64,000 nt of DNA from Fibrobacterota bacterium (GTDB lineage Bacteria; Fibrobacterota; Chitinivibrionia; Chitinivibrionales; Chitinispirillaceae): positions 1 to 64,000 of the forward strand of contig JAEYNR010000097.1 in the NCBI GenBank assembly GCA_023412475.1. Direction: 5' to 3'. The translations under genes and the position numbers were made by a program. How positions within the stretch are numbered: the stretch's first letter is position 1; each line of letters starts with the position of its first letter. Below, piece after piece: positions 42,329 through 51,844 of the stretch. Under the pieces are notes generated by a model, which did no database searches, had not been told where the DNA came from, and saw only the letters and a program-made list of their open reading frames with translations.

Positions 42329-45300
42329 ATGAGAGGCTTCTTTAACCATATATATAGTACACCGGCCTTTTTACTGGCTTTTATTTTCGGTGGTGCGATA
42401 ATTGGTGAGAATGTTTCACTGTCACTGATTGTAAGTGCATTGGGTTCAGATATAATAGGTAAACTATACCTGCTTAACGGCATTCTTCTTCTTGGCTTGC
42501 CTCTAATATTCTTTCGTCGCATTGACAAAGTTGATCGCGGAAGACTGTTGTCAAATCTGCTTAGGATCATAGCTGCAATACTCACTTTGATACTTGCGGC
42601 AATGCTTGTGGCGGATATTTTTAATTTTAAATGGTTTACCTATGTTCTGGCCTCTCTTTACCCGGTTTCGTATTTGTCGAAAACTATTCTTTTTCTGACT
42701 TTCTGGACATTCACCAACGATATTTTCAATACCAGTGAATCTAAAAACGCTTTTCCGGTGATTGCCGCCTGGGGCTTTGCTGGTGGCTTAGCCGGAGCTT
42801 GTTTTGCCAGGATTCTACTTGAGTTGGTTGCAGCAGAGATGGTTATAGCTCTGTGGGCTTTAGCTTACATAATAGCCTACAATTTTTCCCGGAAGATGAG
42901 ACAGGTTTTCAAGGATAAATTGATCCCTAAAGAGGAATTGCATAAAAGCAGCATACCTGGAATAAAGGGAATAATTGGAAATGTACTTGCTTTGAAACTC
43001 GTGCGGTTCATGGCCGTATTATACTTTTTCATCTTTTTGGCAATATTTAGTATTGATTATCTGTTTTGGCAGAAATGTCATTTATGGTTCAAGACCTCAG
43101 GAGCCATTGCTTCCTTTCAGTTCTCTTTTTATCTGGTGCATGGCATCTTTACTATCATTGGGTTAAGATTTTTGCTACCTTTTTTAATTGCCAGAATCGG
43201 CTTTACCAGAATATTGTACCTGCTGCCTCTGATACTGTTGATTGGTGGATTGCTGTTGACTACACTAAAGGGAGTCACAAATCAGAAGATTTATTTTGGA
43301 TGGTTCATCGGAGTCCAATTTTTCCGTTACATTACCTTTGAAATTGCTTTTTCGCCCATATATCAAATGTTTTTTGCTTCAATAGAGAAAGAGAAACGTG
43401 GAAGAGCGAAAACATTTATTGAAGGTTTTATCAAGCCTGGGGCGATGATTACCAGCGGACTGGTTCTGATAGCTTTAAAAGATCAACCTGTTACGATTTT
43501 AGCCATGGTTGTGTTTTGCAGCATAGCTCTTATTATCATCGCCTTTAAGATCAGACGGGTTTATGTTCTGTCTTTGATTCCTGGTAAAAGAACGCTGCTA
43601 CAACCTCACAAAATCTATGCACGATTAGGCAATTATAGCGATGATAAGCGTTTGATGGAGATTATCGGGGAGTACTCGAAATCTGAAGATATAGACATGA
43701 GAATAATATCGGTGAAATTACTGGCAGGTGTGGGTTCAAATCAGGCTTTGGATTATGTAATAGATATTTATAAAAAAGAGGATTCAGTACGGGTTAAAGA
43801 GAGTATTGCCAAGTCTCTGGAAAGTTTTTATGGCTATTACAGCAGAACTTTTGTAGAGAGTCTTTTAAAAGAACCAAATCCCAGAATCAGGGCGAATGCT
43901 CTTTACTCATTAAACAGGATGTTTTGTCACTGGAAAATTCACTTTAAACCCTCTGTGCGTCTTTTGCTGTTTGATTCCAGCATTCGGGTTCAGATTGAAG
44001 CTGCCTGTTATTTATGGGAACTTGGCGATCAGCAGGAAAGAATAAACGTAAGTCTTTTTCTGGAAAGCCTTCTGAGAAGTACAAATGTTAACAGAAGAGC
44101 AGCAGGCATTTATCTGACCGGAATATTGCAGATACCGGGTTGGGAGCAGATTCTGCTCCAGAATCTGAAGTCGTCTCTGGTTCAGGTTTATACAAAAAGT
44201 ATAGAGATGCTATTAAAATATGCTCCAACTGATACTATAATTCATACTTTGAAAATTATTGAGGGTTTGGACCGTGAACATATCTCTATTGCCGGAAAAG
44301 TGATAGAAAGTACAGGAGTGCAGTTGTGGTCAGAGTTGATCGAATTCTTGGCTTCTGTGAAAAACCGGCGCATGGTTTTTGAAATGGTTAAATGCCTCAG
44401 AACCATTGCAGATTCTGTGAGGTCTTCGGGAAAAACCTGGTTTATTAGCAGCAGTACCGCTGAAACTGTTAAAGACTGGATTTATAGTGAATTGGAATCA
44501 GTGTACAAGGATGCAATTCAATTGTATAATCTCCAATCTAAAGATAAAACAATAGATCTTAGAATACTTGAAGAGGCTCTGAGAGATAACATTATCCGTT
44601 TTTGTGAATGGGCGGTTAGTGCCATGGTGTTACTTGACAAAAAAGGGATACTGACCTGGAATTACAATGATATTGATATAAGAGAACAAGCCCAGCGACT
44701 GGATCTGATAGAAATAATCGAAAGTACTCCATACCAGAAAATTGGCTCACTGGTTTTGCCGTTATTAAAAAACGAATCATGGGAAACACTGGCTAAAATT
44801 GGTAAGAACCATTTTCGTTTTCATCTAACGCATATTGAACCGGGATTAATCTATTTTCTTAAATCCGATAACCGATGGATATGTTTATGTACAATGTACA
44901 TTTATTCAAAATCAGGATCAGCAACTGATGCCTCCACCTGGGAGATACTGAAAATGATTTCTTCAGATCAGAATAAACTGGTATCTGAGACAGCAGCAGG
45001 CCTGCTTGAATCAACAGATGAAGAGCACTGGAAAAAAATCAGAGCCTTTGAATTGCTGGAAAGGGTATTGTTCTTAAAAAAGACGGTTCTATTTAAAAAT
45101 GTCGGTGCAGAAAAACTTATGAGGCTGGCAGAGATTACTCAGGAGGCTTCATATCCTAAAGACACTCTTATCTCAGCTCAGGGGGATATGTCCGATATTC
45201 TCTATATAGTGAAAAAGGGATCTCTCAGGGTGGTAAAGAGCGATGGTGATCTCAGTACCGTGTTAAGAAAAGTCAATAGCGGGGATACCTATGGTGAAAT

Positions 45301-45547
45301 CGGCCTTTTCACTCAGACTGTAAGAACCGCCAGTGCTTTTACTGACGAGCAATGTGAACTGCTCATTATCAGGCGCGGTATATTAAAAAAGCTGCTTCTG
45401 GAGATACCGGATGTTGCTGTAAGTCTATTGGAAGTCCTTAGTGAAAGACTTAAAAAAAGAGGCGATACTCTGTTGGATCTTAGAAGGCAGATAAGTGGCA
45501 ATTATTTATCGGATATTGATTTAAATACCGAAGAGTTCTTTACTTGA
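42329..45547 (+). CDS. Transporter-like membrane domain fused to HEAT repeats and a cNMP-binding domain
   Basis: A 1072-aa three-part protein. Residues about 1-410 hold about twelve hydrophobic segments (FLLAFIFGGAIIGENVSLSLIVSAL, FAGGLAGACFARILLELVAAEM and others) and resemble MFS or Npt-type nucleotide transporters. Residues about 420-900 are helical with HEAT-like repeats (SKSEDIDMRIISVKLLAGVGSNQALDYVIDIY, RIRANALYSLNRMF). Residues about 910-1045 form a cyclic-nucleotide-binding beta-roll: LFKNVGAEKLMRLAEITQE, the phosphate-binding region GDTYGEIGLFTQTVRTASAF, then a C helix. The usual RAAT is altered to RTAS. It could sense a cyclic nucleotide and alter transport or signalling. No substrate can be named. 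The ribosome site is weak. It is upstream of the ABC importer genes. Confidence 0.75.
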   Translation: MRGFFNHIYSTPAFLLAFIFGGAIIGENVSLSLIVSALGSDIIGKLYLLNGILLLGLPLIFFRRIDKVDRGRLLSNLLRIIAAILTLILAAMLVADIFNFKWFTYVLASLYPVSYLSKTILFLTFWTFTNDIFNTSESKNAFPVIAAWGFAGGLAGACFARILLELVAAEMVIALWALAYIIAYNFSRKMRQVFKDKLIPKEELHKSSIPGIKGIIGNVLALKLVRFMAVLYFFIFLAIFSIDYLFWQKCHLWFKTSGAIASFQFSFYLVHGIFTIIGLRFLLPFLIARIGFTRILYLLPLILLIGGLLLTTLKGVTNQKIYFGWFIGVQFFRYITFEIAFSPIYQMFFASIEKEKRGRAKTFIEGFIKPGAMITSGLVLIALKDQPVTILAMVVFCSIALIIIAFKIRRVYVLSLIPGKRTLLQPHKIYARLGNYSDDKRLMEIIGEYSKSEDIDMRIISVKLLAGVGSNQALDYVIDIYKKEDSVRVKESIAKSLESFYGYYSRTFVESLLKEPNPRIRANALYSLNRMFCHWKIHFKPSVRLLLFDSSIRVQIEAACYLWELGDQQERINVSLFLESLLRSTNVNRRAAGIYLTGILQIPGWEQILLQNLKSSLVQVYTKSIEMLLKYAPTDTIIHTLKIIEGLDREHISIAGKVIESTGVQLWSELIEFLASVKNRRMVFEMVKCLRTIADSVRSSGKTWFISSSTAETVKDWIYSELESVYKDAIQLYNLQSKDKTIDLRILEEALRDNIIRFCEWAVSAMVLLDKKGILTWNYNDIDIREQAQRLDLIEIIESTPYQKIGSLVLPLLKNESWETLAKIGKNHFRFHLTHIEPGLIYFLKSDNRWICLCTMYIYSKSGSATDASTWEILKMISSDQNKLVSETAAGLLESTDEEHWKKIRAFELLERVLFLKKTVLFKNVGAEKLMRLAEITQEASYPKDTLISAQGDMSDILYIVKKGSLRVVKSDGDLSTVLRKVNSGDTYGEIGLFTQTVRTASAFTDEQCELLIIRRGILKKLLLEIPDVAVSLLEVLSERLKKRGDTLLDLRRQISGNYLSDIDLNTEEFFT

Positions 45548-45633
45548 TATGATGTCAAAATTTAACTTATAGAGTAGGAGGAACAGGAAAAAAATGAAAG
45601 GAAAGTATTTCATCTTGAGAAAGGAGGCTCTTC

Positions 45634-47121
45634 ATGAGACTCTGTAGTGTGTATCGATTTGTAATAAGTCTGGCAGTAGCCGGATTATTGGTTGGTTGCA
45701 GTAACCGTGGACCGAAAAAAGAGATCACTGTGCTTTTAAGAATGATGAATGCTCAGGAGAAATTCTTTAAAGAGCAGATAATCCCTGATTTTGAAGCTCA
45801 AAACAACTGTAAGGTTTCTGTTTTAACCTTTAATAATGAATGGGATATCGAACGCTTACTGAAGCTTGAATCTTCAAAAAAGGACCCATCAATCGCTCTG
45901 GTTAAAACTCCATTCGAACTGACACGGGTTCTTGTTTCCAAAGGTTACTTAAATGATCTGTACTCGGTGAACGATTCTGATCAGGTTAAGCAGGATCTTG
46001 CTGAATATCATCAGTTAGCCAGTGGATTGGGTTTCTTTGATGGTTTACCATACTACTTGCCCAGAAAACTGGAAACCAGAATCCTTTTTTACCGCAAATC
46101 TAAAGTTGCCGATGCAGTCTCCAAGTTTGAAAAGCATCGCAGTCGCATCAGTGATGAGCTGAAGACTCAGAACGGTTATGGTTTGCCTGCAGGCTATGCA
46201 TTGGAGAGCGATCCGTCTCAATGGGATTTCTATGATCTTTATGTAGTCGGTTCGATATGGGCAAATGAGGATTATAATAATGTAAAAATGGGTCGTATTG
46301 CCCACAGGGGTGCCCGTTACGGTGGTACCGCACTGGATCTGGTAGACAAATCCTTACAGTTGGGTGCCACAAAAGACGATATCCTCAGTCTTACTGCTGA
46401 TAAGAACGTTTCTGCATATGTCTGGGAACGGATATTTGTTCGAAATGGATTGTACAACCAGGGAATGTGGCAGGAAAGCTGGAAAGGTGAAAACATTTAC
46501 AATGCTATCAAAGATGGTAAAGTTTTCCTTACCAATATTCAGCAGATCGATGCTTTTCTTATCCACGGATGGAAAGACGATGCGTTAATGAGCAGCTATC
46601 TTCCGCAAGAAGACGACATGGGACTGGCAGTAGTTCCAAATGCCGTTTCCTTTGAGCTGGACACTGCAGGGAAGGCTGTTTTTGAGGGTACCAGATCCAT
46701 TTCCACTGGTGGATGGTGGTGGGGCATTCCAAAAACTACACCTGATGCAAAGCTGGCCTATAAACTTGCCCGTTTCATAACCAGCAGAGAAATGCAGGCT
46801 AAAGAATGTTCACGCTTTGGCATGGTGCCGGTCAGAAAAGATATTCTTAACAAACTTCCACAGGTCTTTGACCAGGGATGGGTTGGAGATATTTTCAAGG
46901 TATCTGTGGATCAGATTGCATTAAACGAGCTTACAACTGTGCCTTTAGTAAAAACTTATGCAGAGCTTAGCCAGAACGTTATTGATGCATGGTATGGGTT
47001 ATGTGTAGAGTACAAAGAGGCAGATGGCGAACAAATGGATTTTTCTACAATGAAAATGAGACTCGCAAGTGACTATCTGGATAAACAAAAAGAGGTACTC
47101 GGAGGCGATTATCCGCAATAA
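45634..47121 (+). CDS. ABC importer solute-binding lipoprotein, carbohydrate type
   Basis: A 495-aa lipoprotein with lipobox LLVGC (Cys about 22) and a family 1 solute-binding fold. The mature protein starts KKEITVLLRMMNAQEKFFKEQIIPDFEAQNNCKVSVLTF. It contains the hinge-region features and a VFEGTRSISTGGWWWGIPKTTPDAKLAYKLARFITSREMQAKECSRFGMVPVR segment typical of sugar-binding proteins. It is longer than most (about 420), with an added C-terminal extension. AAGGAGG precedes the ATG. Two permeases and an ATPase follow in the same orientation, so it is the substrate receptor of that importer. The sugar is not deducible. Confidence 0.9.
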   Translation: MRLCSVYRFVISLAVAGLLVGCSNRGPKKEITVLLRMMNAQEKFFKEQIIPDFEAQNNCKVSVLTFNNEWDIERLLKLESSKKDPSIALVKTPFELTRVLVSKGYLNDLYSVNDSDQVKQDLAEYHQLASGLGFFDGLPYYLPRKLETRILFYRKSKVADAVSKFEKHRSRISDELKTQNGYGLPAGYALESDPSQWDFYDLYVVGSIWANEDYNNVKMGRIAHRGARYGGTALDLVDKSLQLGATKDDILSLTADKNVSAYVWERIFVRNGLYNQGMWQESWKGENIYNAIKDGKVFLTNIQQIDAFLIHGWKDDALMSSYLPQEDDMGLAVVPNAVSFELDTAGKAVFEGTRSISTGGWWWGIPKTTPDAKLAYKLARFITSREMQAKECSRFGMVPVRKDILNKLPQVFDQGWVGDIFKVSVDQIALNELTTVPLVKTYAELSQNVIDAWYGLCVEYKEADGEQMDFSTMKMRLASDYLDKQKEVLGGDYPQ

Positions 47122-47135
47122 ACGGATATAGGTCA

Positions 47136-48032
47136 ATGATCGCTTCTTTTTACAGAAATCTGTTAGAGTGGATAAAAAGGGTGTGGCCGCTAATACCGGC
47201 TGCGCTCTATCTTTCGGGGTTTCAGATAGTTGTATTTGTTTATCTGGGGACTTTGAGCTTATCTGACCAGGCTCAAAACATCGATTTTCCCTCATTGCAA
47301 CCCATAGTCGAGCTTTTTAGGGACAAGCATTTCCGTCAGGCGCTTTTTAATACCTTTCTTTTTACTCTGGTTGGTACACCGCTTGAGCTTCTGTCCGGCT
47401 TATTTCTGGCACTGCTATTATATCAGAGCTTTTTTATGAGAGGTTTGATAAGGAGTAGTTTTCTTATTCCTCTTGCAATACCTGCACTGGTGACTGCGAT
47501 GCTTCTGTACATACTTTTTGATTATCCGGGCGGGCACATAAATCACCTTTTGACAGGCAATTATCCCCCCTTTCCTGCAATTCTGAATAAACCGATAAAT
47601 TGGCGGGGCTCTGCATTTTTCGCCATGGGAACTTCTCTTTTAGGGAAAGTATGGCGTGACATGCCCATTTCCATGCTGGTTTTATTGGCTGGATTAAATA
47701 ATATCGATCCGGAGCTTTTTGATGCTGCCAAAACTATGGGTGCATCATTACGCAAGCGGATTTCAAGTATAATGCTGCCACTGATTTTGCCTGCAATATC
47801 CACTGTGCTTCTGCTTCGTACAGTAGAGATGTGGAAGGAGTTTATTTTTCCCTACATTCTGGCAGGAAGATACCGCTTGTTAGGCACTCTTATCGATTTT
47901 TATTATTATGATGCAGGAAATTCACATAAGGCTGCAGCAGTCGCAATGGTAATGGTTCTATGCATCCTTATTTCGACATTTCTGATTTTTAAAACAATGG
48001 ACCTGTTGCAGAAAGCTGTTTTCAAACGCTGA
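47136..48032 (+). CDS. ABC sugar importer permease, MalF/UgpA-like
   Basis: A 298-aa inner-membrane permease with about six TMs. The EAA coupling motif that contacts the ATPase appears as LNNIDPELFDAAKTMGASLRKRISSIMLPLILPAI (about 187-221). The ALFNTFLFTLVGTPLELLSGLFLALLLYQ segment is typical of the binding-protein-dependent permease fold. It starts 14 bp after the binding-protein gene and ends three bases before the second permease. It should pair with the 48036-48887 protein to form the transmembrane channel. Confidence 0.93.
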   Translation: MIASFYRNLLEWIKRVWPLIPAALYLSGFQIVVFVYLGTLSLSDQAQNIDFPSLQPIVELFRDKHFRQALFNTFLFTLVGTPLELLSGLFLALLLYQSFFMRGLIRSSFLIPLAIPALVTAMLLYILFDYPGGHINHLLTGNYPPFPAILNKPINWRGSAFFAMGTSLLGKVWRDMPISMLVLLAGLNNIDPELFDAAKTMGASLRKRISSIMLPLILPAISTVLLLRTVEMWKEFIFPYILAGRYRLLGTLIDFYYYDAGNSHKAAAVAMVMVLCILISTFLIFKTMDLLQKAVFKR

Positions 48033-48035
48033 ATT

Positions 48036-48887
48036 ATGTTTTCATTTCCAAAACAATTACCGATGACTTCCACGAAGCGCTTTTTATGGGCTGCAGGGGT
48101 TTTGCTGGCTGTTTCAGTGGTGATTGTGCCGGTATACCTGCTGATTAAATACTCAATCAGCGATATCGGAAGTATCAATACTGGAGGGGCACCGGTTCCT
48201 CTGTGGCCTGGTAACCCCACTTTTAAAAGTTATGCGTACCTTTTTTCCGATCAGACCTTTTACCAGGTGATTTTAAGCAGTGTGATAGTCGCTTTTTCAA
48301 CAGTCCTTTTATCTATGATAATTGGTGTTCCTGCGGCATATGTACTTGGCAGGTATCGTATTCCAGGACGCAAGATGGTTTTATTGGGAATAATATCTGT
48401 ACGACTATTTCCTGACATTGTTTCAGTAATTCCGATTACAGAGTTTTTTATCCATATCGGACTACATCAGACTTTTGCCGGCATTATTCTTTCGCATACG
48501 CTTCTGGCGCTGCCCTATGTAATATTTATAGGAGTTGGAGCGTTTGAGTCCATACCGGTTGATCTGGAACAGCAGGCCTGGGTTTTGGGGGCAAGCAGAT
48601 ACCAGACTTTCTTAAAGGTTTTAATGCCTCTGGTAGTTCCGGGACTGGCGGCTGCGGCCATTTATACATTTTTACTTTCTTGGGATGAGTTTATTTTTGC
48701 TTACTACATCGTTTTTGGAAAACAGGAATTGTTTACCATGACCCTTTATCTTAATGGGATTAAATATGCGGCTCCACAGAACCTTCTTGCAGCAATTTCA
48801 GTATGTTTAGGTGTTCCGGTGGTACTTTTCAGCTTTTTGGTCCAGCGTTACATGATAGCAGGGATTTCAACCGGTTCGGTTAAATAG
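48036..48887 (+). CDS. ABC sugar importer permease, MalG/UgpE-like
   Basis: A 283-aa permease with six TMs. The EAA motif appears as IPVDLEQQAWVLGASRYQTFLKVLMPLVVPGLAAAAIYTFLLSWDEFIFAYYIV, in which the usual EAA reads EQQ. A typical MalG periplasmic stretch follows TM1 (YSISDIGSINTGGAPVPLWPGNPTFKSYAYLF). The ATG at 48036 has no obvious ribosome site and probably depends on coupling to the preceding gene, three bases away. It forms the channel heterodimer with the 47136-48032 permease. The ATPase gene follows after 11 bp. Confidence 0.93.
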   Translation: MFSFPKQLPMTSTKRFLWAAGVLLAVSVVIVPVYLLIKYSISDIGSINTGGAPVPLWPGNPTFKSYAYLFSDQTFYQVILSSVIVAFSTVLLSMIIGVPAAYVLGRYRIPGRKMVLLGIISVRLFPDIVSVIPITEFFIHIGLHQTFAGIILSHTLLALPYVIFIGVGAFESIPVDLEQQAWVLGASRYQTFLKVLMPLVVPGLAAAAIYTFLLSWDEFIFAYYIVFGKQELFTMTLYLNGIKYAAPQNLLAAISVCLGVPVVLFSFLVQRYMIAGISTGSVK

Positions 48888-48898
48888 GAAATAAGATT

Positions 48899-50023
48899 AT
48901 GGCAGATTTAATTTTACGGTCGATCACCAAAAAATTCGGTCCCACGACTGTAATAAGCAAACTTGATCTGAGTGTGAAAAATGGAGAATTTGTTACCTTC
49001 CTGGGGCCTTCTGGTTGTGGAAAAACAACTCTCCTTCGTATGATTGCTGGACTGGAGACAATCGAAGAGGGGGAATTAATAATCGGGGGGAAAAAATATA
49101 ACAATGTTCCCTCTCAGAAACGTAGAATCGCGATGGTTTTTCAAAGCTACGCACTTTTTCCTCATATGTCAGTTGTGCAGAATATCATTTTTGGTCTTAA
49201 AATCAATAAAGTTGGAGCCGATGTGATACAGCAGAAGCTCTCCTGGGTAGTTCCGTTATTGCGTCTGGATGGTTTGGAGAAGCGTTTGCCCAGGGAGATT
49301 TCCGGGGGGCAGCGTCAGAGGGTCGCACTAGCCCGGGCTCTGGTGCTGGATCCTGATGTGCTTCTTCTGGATGAGCCTCTCAGTAACCTTGATACTGCAC
49401 TAAGGGAAACAGCCACTGAGGAACTTAAGCGGCTTCACCGCCATGTGGGCAAGACCATTATCTATGTTACCCACAACCAGGTAGAAGCAATGACAATGAG
49501 TGAAAGAATCGCACTCATTAATAATGGCCAAATCGAACAGTATGATAAACCCAAAGTGATCTACGACAATCCCAAAACCGTTTTCTGTGCAGAATTTATT
49601 GGAAGCCCGCCTGTCAATCTGGTAAATGGAGAGATTTGTGTAGAAAAGCACTACAGTGGGGTAAAAACAGAAATCGGCTTTCTAAAACTGGACAGGGAAA
49701 GAACTGCGAAAATCGCTGACATGGAGGGTAGAAAGGTATTGGTGGGCATAAGGCCTCAAAGTGTCTACTATATTGAACATCTGGCCCAAAGAAGATATAC
49801 CGACACTCATATTTCGTTAATTGTCGAACTGGTGGAAAACCTTGGTGATCGGGTTCTGGTAGTAGGCCGTTGTGGAGATGGGCCAATAGTGCGGTTTATA
49901 ATGACCAGGGAGGACGATATAATGCCGGAAAAGAAAATGACGGTTTTTGTTGATGGAAGACGAATTCATCTTTTCGATCCTGTAACACGGTTGAACATTT
50001 TTAGGGAGAATGATACGATATGA
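48899..50023 (+). CDS. ABC sugar importer ATPase, MsmK/UgpC-like
   Basis: A 374-aa ATPase of the carbohydrate uptake class 1 family. The nucleotide-binding domain has Walker A GPSGCGKT (36-43), the Q-loop VFQSYALFPHMSV, signature ISGGQRQRVALARAL, Walker B DVLLLDEPLSNLD and switch His in IYVTHNQVEAMT. The C-terminal TOBE regulatory domain (about 235-374) includes VGIRPQSVYYIE. Such ATPases often serve several sugar importers. It completes a full importer with the two permeases and binding protein. The stop overlaps the next gene by four bases (ATGA at 50020). Confidence 0.95.
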   Translation: MADLILRSITKKFGPTTVISKLDLSVKNGEFVTFLGPSGCGKTTLLRMIAGLETIEEGELIIGGKKYNNVPSQKRRIAMVFQSYALFPHMSVVQNIIFGLKINKVGADVIQQKLSWVVPLLRLDGLEKRLPREISGGQRQRVALARALVLDPDVLLLDEPLSNLDTALRETATEELKRLHRHVGKTIIYVTHNQVEAMTMSERIALINNGQIEQYDKPKVIYDNPKTVFCAEFIGSPPVNLVNGEICVEKHYSGVKTEIGFLKLDRERTAKIADMEGRKVLVGIRPQSVYYIEHLAQRRYTDTHISLIVELVENLGDRVLVVGRCGDGPIVRFIMTREDDIMPEKKMTVFVDGRRIHLFDPVTRLNIFRENDTI

Positions 50024-50430
50024 AACGAAACTTTTATTCGATCATGCAATGCCGGGTTAATAAGTTTCTTACACTGTTGTGTTTGCTGGGTTTGATTCTG
50101 GCGCAGATTTCATGCAGTGGTGAAAGTGATGAATTCGCCAGAAAAAAGCTGGAAGTCATCCTTAAAGATGATCTTCAAGCTATTACAGATGGAATACCTG
50201 ATTCGGCATTGATGGAAAGTCCCAGGTATGAAATTGTTTTTTATAAACAGTACGATGCATGGGATTATTCAAAAAAAGCGGTAGTAGATTTCTATTTCCT
50301 GAAGAATATTGAGAAAAAGATTGTTCGCAAATACCGCTACCAGACTGGCAAGCGGATGTGGGATCGATACTTTAATGAATACAGCTCTTACAGCCATTCT
50401 GACAGCAGCTCAAAACCTCCAACGCCATAG
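50020..50430 (+). CDS. Small lipoprotein of unknown function
   Basis: A 136-aa protein with a lipoprotein signal (FLTLLCLLGLILAQISC, Cys about 33) and a short mature domain. The phrase ESPRYEIVFYKQYDAWDYSKKAVVDFYFLKN looks beta-rich, and the tail is basic, then Ser/Pro-rich. I do not recognise the family. It overlaps the importer ATPase by four bases and the following TPR gene by about 55 bases in another frame, which implies tight co-translation with both. It may be an envelope accessory of the importer; that is inference. Confidence 0.75.
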   Translation: MKRNFYSIMQCRVNKFLTLLCLLGLILAQISCSGESDEFARKKLEVILKDDLQAITDGIPDSALMESPRYEIVFYKQYDAWDYSKKAVVDFYFLKNIEKKIVRKYRYQTGKRMWDRYFNEYSSYSHSDSSSKPPTP

Positions 50431-51451
50431 TCGTTTCGTAATCTCTTTTATTTGCTTACCCTGGCTAATTAGTGCCTCTTCCGTTTCATCTCTGCCTCAA
50501 GATCTTCAGGCAACCGCATTGGCTGCTATCGATTTTATCTATCATGAACAGTTTAAAAAAGCAGAAGAGCAAGCCAGATTAATCATTAAAAAGTATCCTG
50601 AGCATCCTGCGGGTTACTTTTTTATGGCAGTTGTTCTGGATTCCTGGGCTGCGGTGTATCAAAACAATACTAAGGCAGATGAATTCTATCGTTATTGTGA
50701 TCTGGCTATTGAAAAAGGGGAGAATCTGCTGGCAAAAGACAATAAGAATCAATGGGCAAAGTTCTTTATAGCCGGAGCTGATGGATACAAAGGAACATTT
50801 GAGGCACGATATGAAAAATGGATAACCGCTTTTAGATATGGATGGAAAGGGGTTTCTCTTTTTCAGGACATGGAGAAGGAGGGCTGCTCCATTGCGGACA
50901 TTAATTATGGTATAGGAAGCTATGATTATTGGCGAAGTGCTCTTATAAAAATTTTATGGTTCATGTCAAAGGTCGATGATAAGCGTCAGAGGGCTATTGA
51001 CCGGCTTTATTATGCACAGGAAAACGGAATCTTTACCAGAACCTCCTCATCGGCTGCCTTGGTGGATATTCTGATCAATGAAAGCCGTTTTTCAGAGGCC
51101 TTAGATATTGCAGAAAAGATGCTTCTGAAATACCCTGGTTCAATAATTTTCAACTGGGGAAAAGCACGGGCTCTATTTGGGCTAGAACGTTACGATGAAT
51201 CGATGAGAGTGTTCCGGATGGTGCTAAGTAAAGTTGAATCGAACCCCAACGACAATCATTACACTGCATCTTTATGTCATCTGTGGCTTGCTAAAATTGA
51301 GATGAAACGAGGGAATTACTCTCAGACAATAACAGAAAGTAACAGAGTAGGATATTATGACTTTGAGGAAGGAATTAAAAAACGGCTGGAAAAAGAGTTT
51401 TCTGAGGCTGCGAGTATAAGGAAGTCGGCAAGGCAGATGCTGAAGAAATGA
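50375..51451 (+). CDS. Secreted TPR-like protein at the end of the ABC operon
   Basis: A protein of about 358 aa with a hydrophobic N-terminal segment (SRFVISFICLPWLISASSVSS) suggesting export. Weak TPR-like helices follow (AAIDFIYHEQFKKAEEQARLIIKKYPEHPAGYFFMAVVLDSW; ILINESRFSEALDIAEKMLLKYPGSIIFNWGKARALFGLERYDESMRVFRMVL). The ATG at 50375 is chosen because it keeps the signal. A frame-open ATG at 50309 would add 22 residues and a longer overlap with the lipoprotein gene. It ends the importer operon. The function is unknown, perhaps scaffolding of the envelope complex. Confidence 0.75.
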   Translation: MNTALTAILTAAQNLQRHSRFVISFICLPWLISASSVSSLPQDLQATALAAIDFIYHEQFKKAEEQARLIIKKYPEHPAGYFFMAVVLDSWAAVYQNNTKADEFYRYCDLAIEKGENLLAKDNKNQWAKFFIAGADGYKGTFEARYEKWITAFRYGWKGVSLFQDMEKEGCSIADINYGIGSYDYWRSALIKILWFMSKVDDKRQRAIDRLYYAQENGIFTRTSSSAALVDILINESRFSEALDIAEKMLLKYPGSIIFNWGKARALFGLERYDESMRVFRMVLSKVESNPNDNHYTASLCHLWLAKIEMKRGNYSQTITESNRVGYYDFEEGIKKRLEKEFSEAASIRKSARQMLKK

Positions 51452-51587
51452 GGGCCATTTGCGGCTTCTTTCCGGCTATAAGCGATTGTCGTTCAATCAT
51501 TGTGAAAACAAAATGGGTGTACAGATTATTGTACTCGGTTTTTAATATGGTAATAAAGGTTATGGTTATTGGTCCTGTTCTTCTGCT

Positions 51588-51648
51588 ACTAAGGTTTAGA
51601 GAGAAGATACTAAGGTTTAGAGAGAAGATACTAAGGTTAGACAGAGAC
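51588..51648. repeat. 21-bp tandem repeat
   Basis: Two perfect copies of a 21-bp unit beginning ACTAAGGTTTAGAG (51588-51608 and 51609-51629), a degenerate third (51630-51648) and the start of a fourth. The copies are directly adjacent, with no spacers. Confidence 0.9.
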
Positions 51649-51778
51649 ACTAAGGTTTTTAGGCCGATCGGTTTTCATTGAACCAGCTCTTACTGATGTA
51701 GTGTCCGGTTTTGTGTAGGAAAGCAAGATAAAACAGAGTATTTGATCAAATTTTCTTATCTCACAAAAGGGCAGCGCT

Positions 51779-51824
51779 AAAATAAAAAAGCCTCAAAAAC
51801 CGCGTTTTTAATGGTTTTTAAGGC
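51779..51824 (-). terminator. Terminator of tRNA-Thr
   Basis: On the minus strand, GCCTTAAAAACC pairs with GGTTTTTGAGGC (plus-strand 51790-51801 and 51813-51824), with one mismatch, and is followed by a long T run. It lies just after the tRNA 3-prime end. Confidence 0.88.
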
Positions 51825-51844
51825 ATTTTTCTATTTATTCTGAA

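Larger units (their letters stand above)
51452..51844. other. Intergenic region with short tandem repeats
   Basis: Between the ABC operon and the tRNA gene. A 77-codon frame (51448-51681) overlaps the TPR stop, but its end is composed of the tandem repeats, and it has no ribosome site or family. It is not called as a gene. The tRNA terminator lies at the right end. Confidence 0.5.

Noticed and set aside
51588..51655. Possible CRISPR array
   Set aside because: The repeat copies are directly adjacent, without spacers, and no cas genes are near.
51448..51681. 77-codon frame overlapping the stop of the TPR gene (ATGA)
   Set aside because: Its C-terminal third is encoded by the 21-bp tandem repeats, it has no ribosome site of its own and no recognisable family. 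It is probably chance.
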